The notes under the pieces are model-generated. The model saw only the letters and a list, made by a program, of their open reading frames with translations, had not been told where the DNA came from and did no database searches. A program made the translations under genes and the position numbers. From the NCBI RefSeq assembly GCF_019083965.1, contig NZ_JAHRCY010000028.1, forward strand, positions 29,583-93,582: a stretch of 64,000 nucleotides of DNA, in the 5' to 3' direction. This DNA is from Catellatospora tritici. Its GTDB lineage: Bacteria > Actinomycetota > Actinomycetes > Mycobacteriales > Micromonosporaceae. Below, one piece after another: positions 34,942-43,430 of this stretch (within the stretch, counting starts at the first letter, position 1; each line of letters begins with the position of its first letter).

Positions 34942-36266
34942 GCCTCCCGCACCTCTCCGCCGGCATGGTTGAGCGCTTCGGCGAAGCCCGGAAAGGATGT
35001 TCGGTGGCACCCGCCTGCCACAACGGTAGTCCGATCGTGGAACCTGCACCCAAGAGTCGCAGCGCTCATGGCAATTCGATGGTCACCGAAGCTGTCCACC
35101 GTCGCGGCGGCAATCGGTCCGCCGCCGGTGACGCTAAGCGATCCAGCCGCAGTCACGAGCTGACCGCCGAACGCTGCCGTCATTGCGGCAGTCGTCACGA
35201 TCCGGTCGGTCTCCTTGAACGTAAGCTCGTGGGCAGGTCCGATCGTCGATGTGCCGCGGATACACGTGGCAAGCGATGCCAGCAGCGGAACCTCGTCGAT
35301 GAGCGAGTGGAACGTGAACGCATCGGCGACCTCGACTGGCACTGCACCGTCAAGTCCCCCCTGCACCACGACGTTGCCGACAGATTCGCCGTAGTCTTCA
35401 CGTACGGCCTCGTACCGGATGCCGACTCCGGCACGGATGAGCACGTCGAATATCCCGGTTCGTGTCGAGTTTAGGCAGACGTCGGCGATCGTGAGGGATT
35501 CAACCTGCTCGCTGACAAGCGCAGCGGCGACCGGGTAGGCCGCCAGCGACGGGTCGCCGGGAATCGCGATGCTCCCCACCGGACGCAGCGAGCCTCCGCC
35601 GTAGCGCAACCGCGTGCCGCCGTCCCTGACGATATCTGCACCCATCCACGACAGTAGGCGCTCGGTGTGGTCCCGCGACAGCACCGGATACTCGATCTCC
35701 ACAGGCAGCCGTGCGGCGACTGCCGCCATGAGCACCGCCGAGCGTGCCTGTGCGCTTCCGACCGACAGTCTGACCCGGCCAGGTCGGTACACGCCGCTAC
35801 CAATCGATACGGGGAGACCGCCCTCCGGCCCGAGATACGAGATCGACGCACCGAGCTCGCGCAACGGGTCGACGACCCACGAAAACGGGCGAGCCCGCAG
35901 CTGCGGGCTACCGTCGACGATCGCCTTCCTTCCCTGTCCCGCCAAGACCCCGATCAGCATACGAGCGGCCGCGCTGGACCCACCGACGTCCAGCACCGGA
36001 CGCGTCCCGGCTGCCGCATCGCCCACCCTCACACCGTTCGGTGTTGTACTCACGGGTCGGCCGAGCATGGCCATTGGGCCGAACAACGCCGACACGGCAC
36101 CGCCCAGGTTGGCGCCCGATATCTCCAGTGGGCCGTCCTGTATGAGCGCGCACAACAACGCCCGATGCGTGATCGACTTGTCGCCCGCGACGGTGAGCGT
36201 CGTGGCGGCGCGACGGCGGGCGCTCCGCTGCGCCAGCAAATCTCGTTCTTGTCCTTGGCGCACCAC
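34938..36266 (-). CDS. EPSP-synthase-like enolpyruvyl (carboxyvinyl) transferase
   Basis: A 442-residue protein from a GTG at 36266 (GTGGTG behind GAGGGG). EPSPS landmarks are present in order: AGDKSITHRALL (Lys30, Ser31, Arg35), the phosphate arginine in DGSPQLRARP, GSAQARSAVLMAA, SRDHTERLLSWMG, PGDPSLAAYPVAAA, the catalytic Asp in FHSLIDEVPLLAS, ELTFKETDRI and SFGDHRIAMSAAT. The loop normally DxGNSGTTAR reads DVGGSSAAAR, and the C-terminal catalytic lysine position reads HRTSFPGF (Arg). It lies in an aminotransferase operon, not with shikimate genes, so it is probably a specialised-metabolism paralogue acting on a shikimate-like or other alcohol. Confidence 0.9.
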   Translation of the reverse strand: MVRQGQERDLLAQRSARRRAATTLTVAGDKSITHRALLCALIQDGPLEISGANLGGAVSALFGPMAMLGRPVSTTPNGVRVGDAAAGTRPVLDVGGSSAAARMLIGVLAGQGRKAIVDGSPQLRARPFSWVVDPLRELGASISYLGPEGGLPVSIGSGVYRPGRVRLSVGSAQARSAVLMAAVAARLPVEIEYPVLSRDHTERLLSWMGADIVRDGGTRLRYGGGSLRPVGSIAIPGDPSLAAYPVAAALVSEQVESLTIADVCLNSTRTGIFDVLIRAGVGIRYEAVREDYGESVGNVVVQGGLDGAVPVEVADAFTFHSLIDEVPLLASLATCIRGTSTIGPAHELTFKETDRIVTTAAMTAAFGGQLVTAAGSLSVTGGGPIAAATVDSFGDHRIAMSAATLGCRFHDRTTVVAGGCHRTSFPGFAEALNHAGGEVREA

Positions 36267-36415
36267 GTCACCCCTCGAACAAGCACGAGACCCTGGAGAA
36301 CAATACATATATAATAATGGATGATAGGCGCTCGGCGATAGGCGCGACGACGTACGCGTGTCTGGTGCCCAGTGGCATTTTGCATGATCATCGGTTCGGG
36401 TGGATGGGGTTGGCG
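36267..36415. promoter_or_regulatory. Divergent promoter region between the transferase and reductase operons
   Basis: A 149-bp spacer that includes an A+T-rich stretch (ACATATATAATAATGG, 36304-36319). This is exceptional in this genome and likely holds the -10 boxes for both directions. Confidence 0.6.
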
Positions 36416-37633
36416 ATGCCGTACTCAGTTCTCCGCGAGGAAGTGCTCGACCGAGGCTTGTGCGCGTCGTGCGGCGCCTGCGAGCTGGTCTGCCCGGCCG
36501 AGGCCATCCGGTTTGACGGGCTGCAGGTGACGATCGCACAGCCGTCCTTCACCGATGCCGACTGCGGCACGTGCAACGCATGTGCGGCCGTGTGCCCGGG
36601 TGCGGATCCGGCGACTCCACACATCGAGCAGGCCCTGTTCGGCCGCACGCGCACCCCGCAGGAGCGATGGCTGGGGATCTACGAACAGGCCTACGGAGGT
36701 CACGCCCTCGACGACGAACTGTTTGCCCGATCGGCCAGTGGAGGCAGCATCACGGCGTTGCTCCAAGCCTCGATGACGGCACTCGATGTCGAGGCCGTGC
36801 TGACGATGGGGCGGCGGCCCGACGATCGCTGGTGCGCCAGCCCGACCCTCGACCGCGAGCCAGCGGCCCTGGTCAGGCAGGCGCAGTCGACCTATCAGAT
36901 CGCGCCGTACCTCGGGGCGCTGCGCCCACTGCGGACCAGCTACCCGAAGACACGCATCGCGATGAGCGCGTTGCCGTGCCATGTGCAGGCGATGCGGAAA
37001 CTTCAGCAGCTAGACAGCCCGGAAGGTGAATGGGCACGGTCAAGCGTGGTGCTTCTCATTGAGCTCGCCTGCTCTTCGGGCACCACACCCGACGGCACCC
37101 GGAGCCTCGTGGAGGAGGTGGTCGGCATCCCGGCGGAGACCGTGGTGGAGATCCGCTACCGCGACGGCGCCTACCCCGGCGGGATCAAGATCCTTGCCTC
37201 CGACGGCCGTGAGCACCGGCTGCCGTTCTGGCGTGCTGTGCGGCACTTCGCGGACGCCAAGACCCACCGGTGCCTGTCCTGTGGCGACTGGATGTCCGGG
37301 GTCGCCGACGTCAGTGTCTGCGACGGTGATCCGAACATCTTCGAGGCCAGCTTCAGCCGTCCCGCAGCCGACAAACACGGGCAGATCCTCGTGCGCACAC
37401 CGGCTGGCTCGGCAGTCCTGCAGCACGCCGTGGCGAACGGATTGATCCGGGCATGGCCGCTGTCCGCGCAGGCCACGAACCTCGGCCTGGCGCGTAAACG
37501 CAACAGGCGGGCTCAATACGAGCTCGATGGGGCGGCCATCCCGGCCGGTCCCATCCCAGGCAATGTGGAAAGCATCGAACCGCAGCCAGACGATCAATTC
37601 ATCCCAGCACCACAAGAGCACGGCAGCAGCTGA
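36416..37633 (+). CDS. FrhB/FdhB-like iron-sulphur flavoprotein reductase with N-terminal two-[4Fe-4S] ferredoxin domain
   Basis: A 405-residue protein starting MPYSVLREEVLDRGLCASCG, with GGATGGGG upstream. An ATG at 36404 is possible. Two [4Fe-4S] motifs are visible: CASCGACELVCPAEA and CGTCNACAAVCPGAD. The following FrhB N and C domains contain ARSASGGSITALLQASM, SALPCHVQAMRKLQ and the cysteine-rich CLSCGDWMSGVADVSVCDGD. Relatives bind FAD and more Fe-S clusters and move electrons from ferredoxin or F420 to a substrate. Some carry out reductive dehydroxylation or double-bond reduction. Here it is promoter-proximal to the amidase and probably reduces the cluster intermediate. Confidence 0.9.
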   Translation: MPYSVLREEVLDRGLCASCGACELVCPAEAIRFDGLQVTIAQPSFTDADCGTCNACAAVCPGADPATPHIEQALFGRTRTPQERWLGIYEQAYGGHALDDELFARSASGGSITALLQASMTALDVEAVLTMGRRPDDRWCASPTLDREPAALVRQAQSTYQIAPYLGALRPLRTSYPKTRIAMSALPCHVQAMRKLQQLDSPEGEWARSSVVLLIELACSSGTTPDGTRSLVEEVVGIPAETVVEIRYRDGAYPGGIKILASDGREHRLPFWRAVRHFADAKTHRCLSCGDWMSGVADVSVCDGDPNIFEASFSRPAADKHGQILVRTPAGSAVLQHAVANGLIRAWPLSAQATNLGLARKRNRRAQYELDGAAIPAGPIPGNVESIEPQPDDQFIPAPQEHGSS

Positions 37634-37730
37634 CAGCCGGGCTGGGTACCCGGAACCCCGCCGTTGGGTGCTCAACCGGCAGTATCATGTGTTCTCCATA
37701 CCTATCTGCCACTTGCCGGGAGCGTGACGT

Positions 37731-39230
37731 TTGTCAGGACTGCCATTTTCCTGGAGCGAATGGCACTCGATGGACGCGGTAGCGCTAGCCGGCGCGATCC
37801 GTAACGGAGCCGCCACTGTGCAGGAGGTCGTTCAGCAAGCTGCGCACGCCGCAGACGTGCTGGATCCAGCTCTAGAAGCGGTCGTGGAGGTCTTTGCCGA
37901 TGTCGCTGACGGCCCGCAATCCCCACAGCACCAGCCTTCCGGCCCGTTCGAAGGCGTGCCGATCTTTATGAAGGACTCCGGCTCGGGTATGCGGGCAAGA
38001 CTGTGCGAATTCGGTGCGCGGTTGTTCGCCGGTCAGATCCGCGACGCTGATTGCCCGCTCACGCTACGCATCCGCGACGCCGGGTTCATTCTGATCGGGC
38101 GGTCCGCAGTGCCGGAGTTCGGTAAAGCCTTCGATACGACAACAAGCTACGGCGGTCGCGTGAGATCCACGAGAAACCCGTGGAACACGCAACACACCGC
38201 GGGTGGCTCCTCCGGAGGCAGCGCGGCTCTCGTCGCCGCCGGGGTTGTGCCGATCGCCAAAGGCGGCGACGGCGCAGGCTCGATCAGAGTCCCGGCAGCC
38301 TTCACCGGCCTTGTCGCGCTCAAACCGACCCGCGGCCTGCTGCCATTGCCGGCTGAAGTCAACGAATTGACCGGATACCGGCTGCACGAGGGCTTCATGA
38401 CCCGCACCGTGCGCGACCAATCGGCGATCCTAGGCCGCATTGGCTACGGCCGGGCGAAAAACTCCATTCACCCCAGCAGCAGACCAAAACCGCTCTATAC
38501 CACCGATCTGAGGATAGACCCCCCACCGCTACGCGTGCTGGTCTCGGTCGGCGCCTGGGGCCGCCCCGGATACTGCGACCCCCAGCTCGCCACCCGCATT
38601 CGGCAGGTTGCGGCTCTCCTGGACGGCCTTGGCCACCACGTCGAGATCGTTGACGAGGAAAGGATCTGCCACTGGGCGTCCATGTGGGATGCCTTCGAGG
38701 TCGGCTGGATCGCGGCAGCGTTGGCGTGGCAGGACATCGCCGCGGAACGTGGCCTCAGGGAGGCGGAACTCGGCGGCATGCTTGAGCAGCAAAATCAGGG
38801 CCTGCTGGAAGCCAGCAAACGGCTCACCGCCCGGGATCTGCGCCGGAGCCTGGCAAGCAACGTCAAGATTGCCGCCGCCGCAAGCGCACTGTTTCATGAC
38901 GCCGACGTATTGCTCTGTCCAGCGACCGGCGAGTCTGCACCACTGGCCAACGGACCCAGTTCCCTGCTACACGACGAGCCGTTCGACGCCTGGTTTACCC
39001 GGTTTCTGAACACGGCCCGCTACACAGCACTCGGCAACGAAACCGGCCTGCCGAGCCTGGCACTGCCTGCGGGTCGTGGCGAAGGCGGCCTGCCCATCGG
39101 CGCCATGCTATACGGAGCTCACTATGACGACGAGCGACTCCTGTCACTCGGCGCCCAAATCGAACGAGCTCAACCGCATTGGTTCAATCAGCATGCGCCT
39201 ACGAGCGTGGTGGCCAGCAACTTACTATGA
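37731..39230 (+). CDS. Amidase-signature family hydrolase
   Basis: A 499-residue protein from a TTG behind GGGAG. An ATG at 37770 is possible. The Ser-cisSer-Lys triad is visible: Lys in GVPIFMKDSGSG, cis-Ser in HTAGGSSGGSAALVAAG, and the nucleophile Ser in GGDGAGSIRVPAAFTGLVAL. The consensus GSDTGGSIR is altered to GGDGAGSIR but keeps the serine. It lies 97 bp after the reductase and is probably co-transcribed with it. It may hydrolyse an amide in a late tailoring step, release the product from a carrier, or act as an acyltransferase. Confidence 0.92.
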   Translation: MSGLPFSWSEWHSMDAVALAGAIRNGAATVQEVVQQAAHAADVLDPALEAVVEVFADVADGPQSPQHQPSGPFEGVPIFMKDSGSGMRARLCEFGARLFAGQIRDADCPLTLRIRDAGFILIGRSAVPEFGKAFDTTTSYGGRVRSTRNPWNTQHTAGGSSGGSAALVAAGVVPIAKGGDGAGSIRVPAAFTGLVALKPTRGLLPLPAEVNELTGYRLHEGFMTRTVRDQSAILGRIGYGRAKNSIHPSSRPKPLYTTDLRIDPPPLRVLVSVGAWGRPGYCDPQLATRIRQVAALLDGLGHHVEIVDEERICHWASMWDAFEVGWIAAALAWQDIAAERGLREAELGGMLEQQNQGLLEASKRLTARDLRRSLASNVKIAAAASALFHDADVLLCPATGESAPLANGPSSLLHDEPFDAWFTRFLNTARYTALGNETGLPSLALPAGRGEGGLPIGAMLYGAHYDDERLLSLGAQIERAQPHWFNQHAPTSVVASNLL

Positions 39231-39459
39231 CCGGCCACGGAGCCAGCACCCCGCTGACGATCAAGTTGACATCGCCTGCCGGCCCACAAGGCACGGCACT
39301 CATCCTGTCTCAGGGAGGCCATTCGCGAGCTGACCCTACAGGATCGTGATCCCAGCGTGGGCAGACCCGTAAGCTGGCCGACGGTCTAAATTGAAAGATG
39401 GCTGGATCCAGACCTGAGCTGGGAAAGCTGCGGCCGCCACGCCTATCGGAGCTTAGTGC
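39231..39459. other. Intergenic at the cluster end
   Basis: About 230 bp between the amidase stop and the left end of the IS5-like element. A short frame beginning with the ATG at 39227 stops after about 10 codons. Nothing else is seen. Confidence 0.4.
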
Positions 39460-39501
39460 GTGTTTGAGAAGTCGCATCCGGCGTGGCTCGCGAGGTGTCT
39501 G

Positions 39502-39957
39502 CTACCAGCGCCGTTTGGACCTCTGGCCGCGGCGACCGCGACGTTGAGGTTGGGTTGGGCTGGTCAAGCCATGCGCTGATCGGTCGAGGTCGGTCTGGGT
39601 GAGAACGGGGCGCCCGAGGCGTGTCGATAGCCATCGGCGCTGGTAGCCACTCAGGTCGTTGATGAAGACGACGGCGTCGACGTCCTTGCTCGAACAGGCC
39701 GTGGCGATCTCTTCGAGCTTTCCCGGACCGATGAGAAACCGGCGCGACAGCGGTGCGGACATCAGCCGGACCCCGCCATCGGAGATGCCCCTTCGCTGGA
39801 CGAATCGGTCCAGTACTTGTCCTCCCAGGGCTGTCACCCGTGCCTGCAGCGCGTCGAGGCGGTCCTGGTAATCGCGGTCCTTCGCTGAGAACAGCCCGAC
39901 CAGGATAACGGAGCGGCTAGCGGTCACCCGGACAGCATCCCAGGTCAGCGGCCCCAT
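39502..39957 (-). CDS. HflX N-terminal-domain protein lacking the GTPase domain
   Basis: A 151-residue protein. After about 16 residues it reads VILVGLFSAKDRDYQDRLDA, then VTALGGQVLDRFVQRRGISD, SRRFLIGPGKLEEIATAC and VDAVVFINDLSGYQRRWLST. This is the substrate-binding N-terminal domain of HflX-type ribosome-splitting GTPases. The GTPase domain is absent, and a basic tail (RRGRRGQRSKRRW) ends the protein. It lies between the inverted repeats of an IS5-like element. It may be a captured fragment or a functional short form. The frame is intact. Confidence 0.7.
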   Translation of the reverse strand: MGPLTWDAVRVTASRSVILVGLFSAKDRDYQDRLDALQARVTALGGQVLDRFVQRRGISDGGVRLMSAPLSRRFLIGPGKLEEIATACSSKDVDAVVFINDLSGYQRRWLSTRLGRPVLTQTDLDRSAHGLTSPTQPQRRGRRGQRSKRRW

Positions 39958-40017
39958 GCCACGCGATATTCGGTCGCCGTGGCAGCCGACGCAGCCCAGT
40001 GAGCCATGAGGACGGGT

Positions 40018-40846
40018 TCAGTCGAAGGCCCATGCCTGCTGACGAGTGGCTGGCCCGCCTCGGGTCAACCGGCGGACCATGCCGCTGATCGCGGCCCAGC
40101 GGATCATGGCTTCGGACGTCGCCGGATGGCGCTCGTAGTCACGGGCCAGCCGGCGGTGGGCGGTGAGCCATGCGAGAGATCGCTCGACAACCCAGCGGCG
40201 GGCGATCACGGCGAACCCTTTCTGGCCTGGAGCCTTGCGCACGATGTGCAGCGTGGTGCGCAGGACGCGCTGGCACCACTCGACCAGGAGCCCGGCGAAC
40301 CCGGCATCGGCGTAGACGAACCGGACCGGCGTGAACGGGTACACCGACAGTAGGGTGGTCTTCGCACCGTCGCGGTCCTGGACCGAGGCGGCCATGACGC
40401 ATACGACCAGCAGCAGGCCGAGGGTGTCGGTGACGATGAACCGCTTACGCCCGCTGATCTTCTTGTTCGCGTCGTAACCCCGGGTTTGGCGGGGCACGGT
40501 GTCGGCGCCTTTGACGCTCTGGGAGTCGATTGATTCCCGCGCTGGGCTCCTCACGGCGACCCTGCGCGGCGCGGACCCGCCGACGTAGCGCGACCATGAT
40601 CTGTTCGGTGACCTTGGCTTCCTCCCACCGGGCGAAGTACCAGTACACGGTCTGCCAGGGTGGGAAGTCGAACGGCAACTGCCGCCAGGAGCACCCCGCC
40701 CGCACCACATACAAGATCGCGTCCACGATGTCGCGGCGTGGGTGCTTCTCTGGGCGCCCACCGGTCTTCACCTGCGGTAGGAGCGGCTCGATCACCGCCC
40801 ATTGGGCGTCGGTCAGATCAGACGGGTAGCGGCGGTGGCGCGGCAT
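40018..40846 (-). pseudogene. IS5-family transposase in two frames
   Basis: The first part (40846 down to about 40530) reads MPRHRRYPSDLTDAQWAVIE and WRQLPFDFPPWQTVYWYFAR up to EEPSAGI. The second part, in another frame, continues IDSQSVKGADTVPRQTRGYD, LVVCVMAASVQDRDGA and ERSLAWLTAHRRLARDYERH to 40018. One extra A near 40530 separates them. Some IS5 relatives use programmed frameshifting, but relatives usually have this junction in one frame, so a disabling insertion is more likely. Confidence 0.85.
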
Positions 40847-41052
40847 CCGACCACTATGGACGAATCTTCATGCGTCGAACCAACTGGTACCCAGGCGATC
40901 ATGAGGACTTCTCAAACACTGAGCTCATTTCATCCTGACCAGTGTCGATATCTCGCGGGGTCAGTGGAGTTTGCGCGTCAGTCGCCGGTGGTACGGCCTT
41001 GTCGAACGGCTGACATACACGCCGGCAAGCCTGCCCATGGCATGATCACCGG

Positions 41053-41499
41053 ATGGAAATCATCCCTGGCGAGGGCGTGACCTTGGCAAAGGTGGGTGAG
41101 AGCCGGGACGAGGTCGAGCGTCGAGTGGGCTCGCCCGTGCATCCCGGCCGCGCGAGTCGAGCGGTCTACGACACGAGCCCCGGTCTGGTGCTGACCTATA
41201 CCGAAGACGACGCCGTCGAGGTGGTGGAGATCGCCTACTCCGGCGACGGGCGTGAGGAGGTCTTCTTCGACGGTGTTCAGCTGACCTATCGCTTCCTCGA
41301 CGACGTCGTGGCCGACCTCGCCGCCAAGGGCTACGGCTACGAGCCGATCGACATCGGGTACCGGGTTGAGCCCGGCTTCGCCATCTGGTCGATGGGATCC
41401 AGGTGGGCGAGGGACTTGGACCCGGACGCGGCCGAGGATGATCCTCGTCAGGTCTGTGAAGGTGTGTCCGTCGCGCCGTACGACTACTTCCGGCCGTGA
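41053..41499 (+). CDS. Hypothetical protein
   Basis: A 148-residue acidic protein, MEIIPGEGVTLAKVGESRDE, with a beta-rich pattern (GLVLTYTEDDAVEVVEIAYS, GREEVFFDGVQLTYRFLDDV) and a tail ending VAPYDYFRP. It looks like a compact single-domain protein, perhaps immunity-like, but I do not recognise a family. There is no Shine-Dalgarno. CATGAT ends 7 nt before the ATG and could make a leaderless start. It is flanked by two IS5-type elements. Confidence 0.65.
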   Translation: MEIIPGEGVTLAKVGESRDEVERRVGSPVHPGRASRAVYDTSPGLVLTYTEDDAVEVVEIAYSGDGREEVFFDGVQLTYRFLDDVVADLAAKGYGYEPIDIGYRVEPGFAIWSMGSRWARDLDPDAAEDDPRQVCEGVSVAPYDYFRP

Positions 41500-41662
41500 C
41501 AGACGAAGAGGTCGAAGCGTACATCCGCAGCCTTCGGTAACCCGTCACGGCTCCTTGGTCGCCGACGACCTCGCGTTGATCAACGCATGCGCGGATAGCT
41601 GGCGAAGAAGCTCCTGATAGGACTGGGGTTACCACACGCACCAGTTCCAGCAGGAGCTTCAG

Positions 41663-42454
41663 TTGCTAACCTACCGCGCCCTGGTCCCCGGCCTGTCGAC
41701 GCCCCACGTGAAGTTCCTCGCCGGCCTGCTGGCCGAGCATCGCAGGCAGAGCGGCTGTCGGTGGCGCAAGCTGCCGGCAGCACAGCAGGCACTGCTGGTC
41801 CTGGTCCACCTGCGCTGCGGTGACAGCCTCGCTCAACTGGCGGTCTCGTTCGACGTCTCGCCGACCACCTGCTACCGGTACGTCGGCGAAGCGGTAACGC
41901 TGCTGGCCGTGCTGGCGCCGTCGCTGGATGAGGCCCTGTCCGGGCGGAGGGGGAAGGTGACGATCCTGGACGGCACGATCATCGCGACGTTCCGGGTCCG
42001 CTGGACCAGCGCACACAAGCTGTGGTGGGTGCGCCGCAAGCGCACCTACGGCGTCAACCTGCAAGCGTTGTCCGGCGAGGCTGGAGAGCTGCTGTGGATC
42101 TCCGACGGCCTGCCGGGCTCGACCCATGACCTGACCGCCGCGCGACGGCACGGCGTAGTCGACGCCGCCGTCCGGCACGGCCTGCAGTTCTGGGCCGACC
42201 GCGGCTACCAGGGCGAGGCACCCACCCTGATCACCCCGGTCCGGGCAGGCAAGGAAAAACCCCTGATCCCGGCCGCGACGGCGTACAACCGCCGCCATGC
42301 CGCCGTCCGAGCACCCGGCGAGCGCGGCTTCGCCACGCTCAAGTGCTGGCAGATCCTCACCCGCGTACGCTGCACCGTCAGCAAGACCAGCACCATCGCG
42401 CGGGCGATCCTGGCCCTACACCACGCGACATCGACGCCGATCAGGATGAAATGA
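41663..42454 (+). CDS. IS5-family transposase (DDE_Tnp_4 type)
   Basis: A 263-residue transposase from a TTG behind AGGAG. The N-terminal helix-turn-helix (RCGDSLAQLAVSFDVSPTTC) is followed by a DDE domain: first Asp in GKVTILDGTIIATFRVRWT, the second in GLPGSTHDLTAARRHGV or FWADRGYQGEAP, and the last acidic residue in GERGFATLKCWQILTRVRCT. The frame is intact. The ends of the element are not clear to me. Confidence 0.9.
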   Translation: MLTYRALVPGLSTPHVKFLAGLLAEHRRQSGCRWRKLPAAQQALLVLVHLRCGDSLAQLAVSFDVSPTTCYRYVGEAVTLLAVLAPSLDEALSGRRGKVTILDGTIIATFRVRWTSAHKLWWVRRKRTYGVNLQALSGEAGELLWISDGLPGSTHDLTAARRHGVVDAAVRHGLQFWADRGYQGEAPTLITPVRAGKEKPLIPAATAYNRRHAAVRAPGERGFATLKCWQILTRVRCTVSKTSTIARAILALHHATSTPIRMK

Positions 42455-42739
42455 CCTCACTCACTAAGCCGCCCAAGCAGCGCCCGCCGCTCGACCAGTG
42501 GGCCTTCCAGCAATCTAGCAGATGGTTGGCTGCATTCAAATATATGCGCAAATCGTCCACGCTAAATTTCCAGAGTTGCGCGAAAAGGCAGAGTCTGCAT
42601 TTGGCTCATGACGCACTAATTAGTAGTCTGAAATTGTGCCCGGACCTGGAGCGAGTCGATTCAGGTCCGGGCCGATGATGCTTTGCGATTCGTCGGACAT
42701 TGTTAGGAAGGGCGGCCCGTGGCAGGGAGGTGCTGTGGA
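42455..42739. other. Intergenic, A+T-richer, with a hairpin
   Basis: A 285-bp stretch upstream of the next gene, clearly richer in A and T than the flanking transposase. It contains a strong hairpin at 42638-42672. No gene is seen. Confidence 0.45.
42638..42672. terminator. Strong hairpin upstream of 42740
   Basis: An 11-bp perfect inverted repeat (GCCCGGACCTG at 42638-42648 against 42662-42672) with a 13-nt loop. It may insulate the next gene from IS transcription or act as an attenuator. Confidence 0.55.
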
Positions 42740-43303
42740 ATGAGCGACGCGTGGAAGGTTGAGTTACTGCGGCGCGACTGGCGCCAGTACGCCGCAAGCG
42801 GTCGGGCTGAAGACGTGCGCGATGGCATTTTGGAACTCATGGTTGCGGATGATGAAAGCGCAGCTGATGATGCGGTGTCTATGATCCATTCTGCGATGGC
42901 TGATCAGAACGGCGTGTTCGAGGTGGCAATTGCGGGAGTCCAGGTGCTGCTCCTCGCCTTAGGCTCTGCGGGGAATGCTATCCAGGACAGAGGAATTCTG
43001 TCGGCAATCGAATATGTCTGCGGAACCGGACTGGACCCACATGCTGACGCGGCGTCGACAGTCGGCCAGGTTAACAAAATGGTCGCCAGCGGATTGTGGA
43101 GTTTTTACAGCCTACTTGAACACTCCGATGAGGAGGTGGCGTCCTCCGCGCTGGGCTTGGCAATGTGGGCAGACTTCGATCGAAATAGAGCTCAAGTGAT
43201 ACTCGCCTCGATCGCCGACTCTGATAACCCCCTTTCCGAAACCGCCAAATTGATATCTGGGCAATTCTGGTGGCGCAGTCGCTTGGCGCCCGAAGCATCA
43301 TGA
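42740..43303 (+). CDS. Hypothetical alpha-helical protein
   Basis: A 187-residue acidic protein, MSDAWKVELLRRDWRQYAAS, with GGGAGG 9 nt upstream. It is predicted almost entirely helical, with repeated amphipathic helices (VRDGILELMVADDESAADDA; VASGLWSFYSLLEHSDEEVA), in the manner of HEAT-like or immunity proteins. No family is recognised. It ends at a strong terminator 130 bp before the RNase III-like fusion gene, so the two are separate transcription units in the same direction. Confidence 0.7.
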   Translation: MSDAWKVELLRRDWRQYAASGRAEDVRDGILELMVADDESAADDAVSMIHSAMADQNGVFEVAIAGVQVLLLALGSAGNAIQDRGILSAIEYVCGTGLDPHADAASTVGQVNKMVASGLWSFYSLLEHSDEEVASSALGLAMWADFDRNRAQVILASIADSDNPLSETAKLISGQFWWRSRLAPEAS

Positions 43304-43308
43304 TCGCT

Positions 43309-43344
43309 CGCCTGCCCTCGGCGGATACTGCCCGAGGGCAGGCG
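43309..43344 (+). terminator. Terminator between the helical protein and the fusion gene
   Basis: A perfect 13-bp stem (CGCCTGCCCTCGG at 43309-43321 against 43332-43344) with a 10-nt loop, 5 bp after the stop codon. Confidence 0.8.
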
Positions 43345-43430
43345 GGCTGGCCGGGGTCATGACGCAATGCCCGTAGGTTAGGCGTCGGTGCTGGTCGGCG
43401 GCTGGTCGGGCGTATAGAGCCTGATAGCGG

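Larger units (their letters stand above)
39460..40919 (-). mobile_element. IS5-family-like element with an unusual passenger
   Basis: A perfect 14-bp inverted repeat, GTGTTTGAGAAGTC at 39460-39473 and its complement at 40906-40919, encloses 1.46 kb. Inside are an IS5-type transposase (right) and an HflX N-terminal-domain gene (left). This is about 0.5 kb longer than a plain IS5 of this group, the excess being the HflX part. No clear target duplication is seen. Confidence 0.6.

Noticed and set aside
34938..36266. Housekeeping AroA
   Set aside because: The substrate loop and C-terminal lysine differ from true EPSPS, and no shikimate genes are nearby.
40018..40846. Programmed frameshift producing one IS5 transposase
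   Set aside because: The junction falls inside a stretch (EEPSAGI-IDSQSVKG) that I expect to be continuous in relatives, and a single inserted A explains it. No slippery heptamer is evident at the site.
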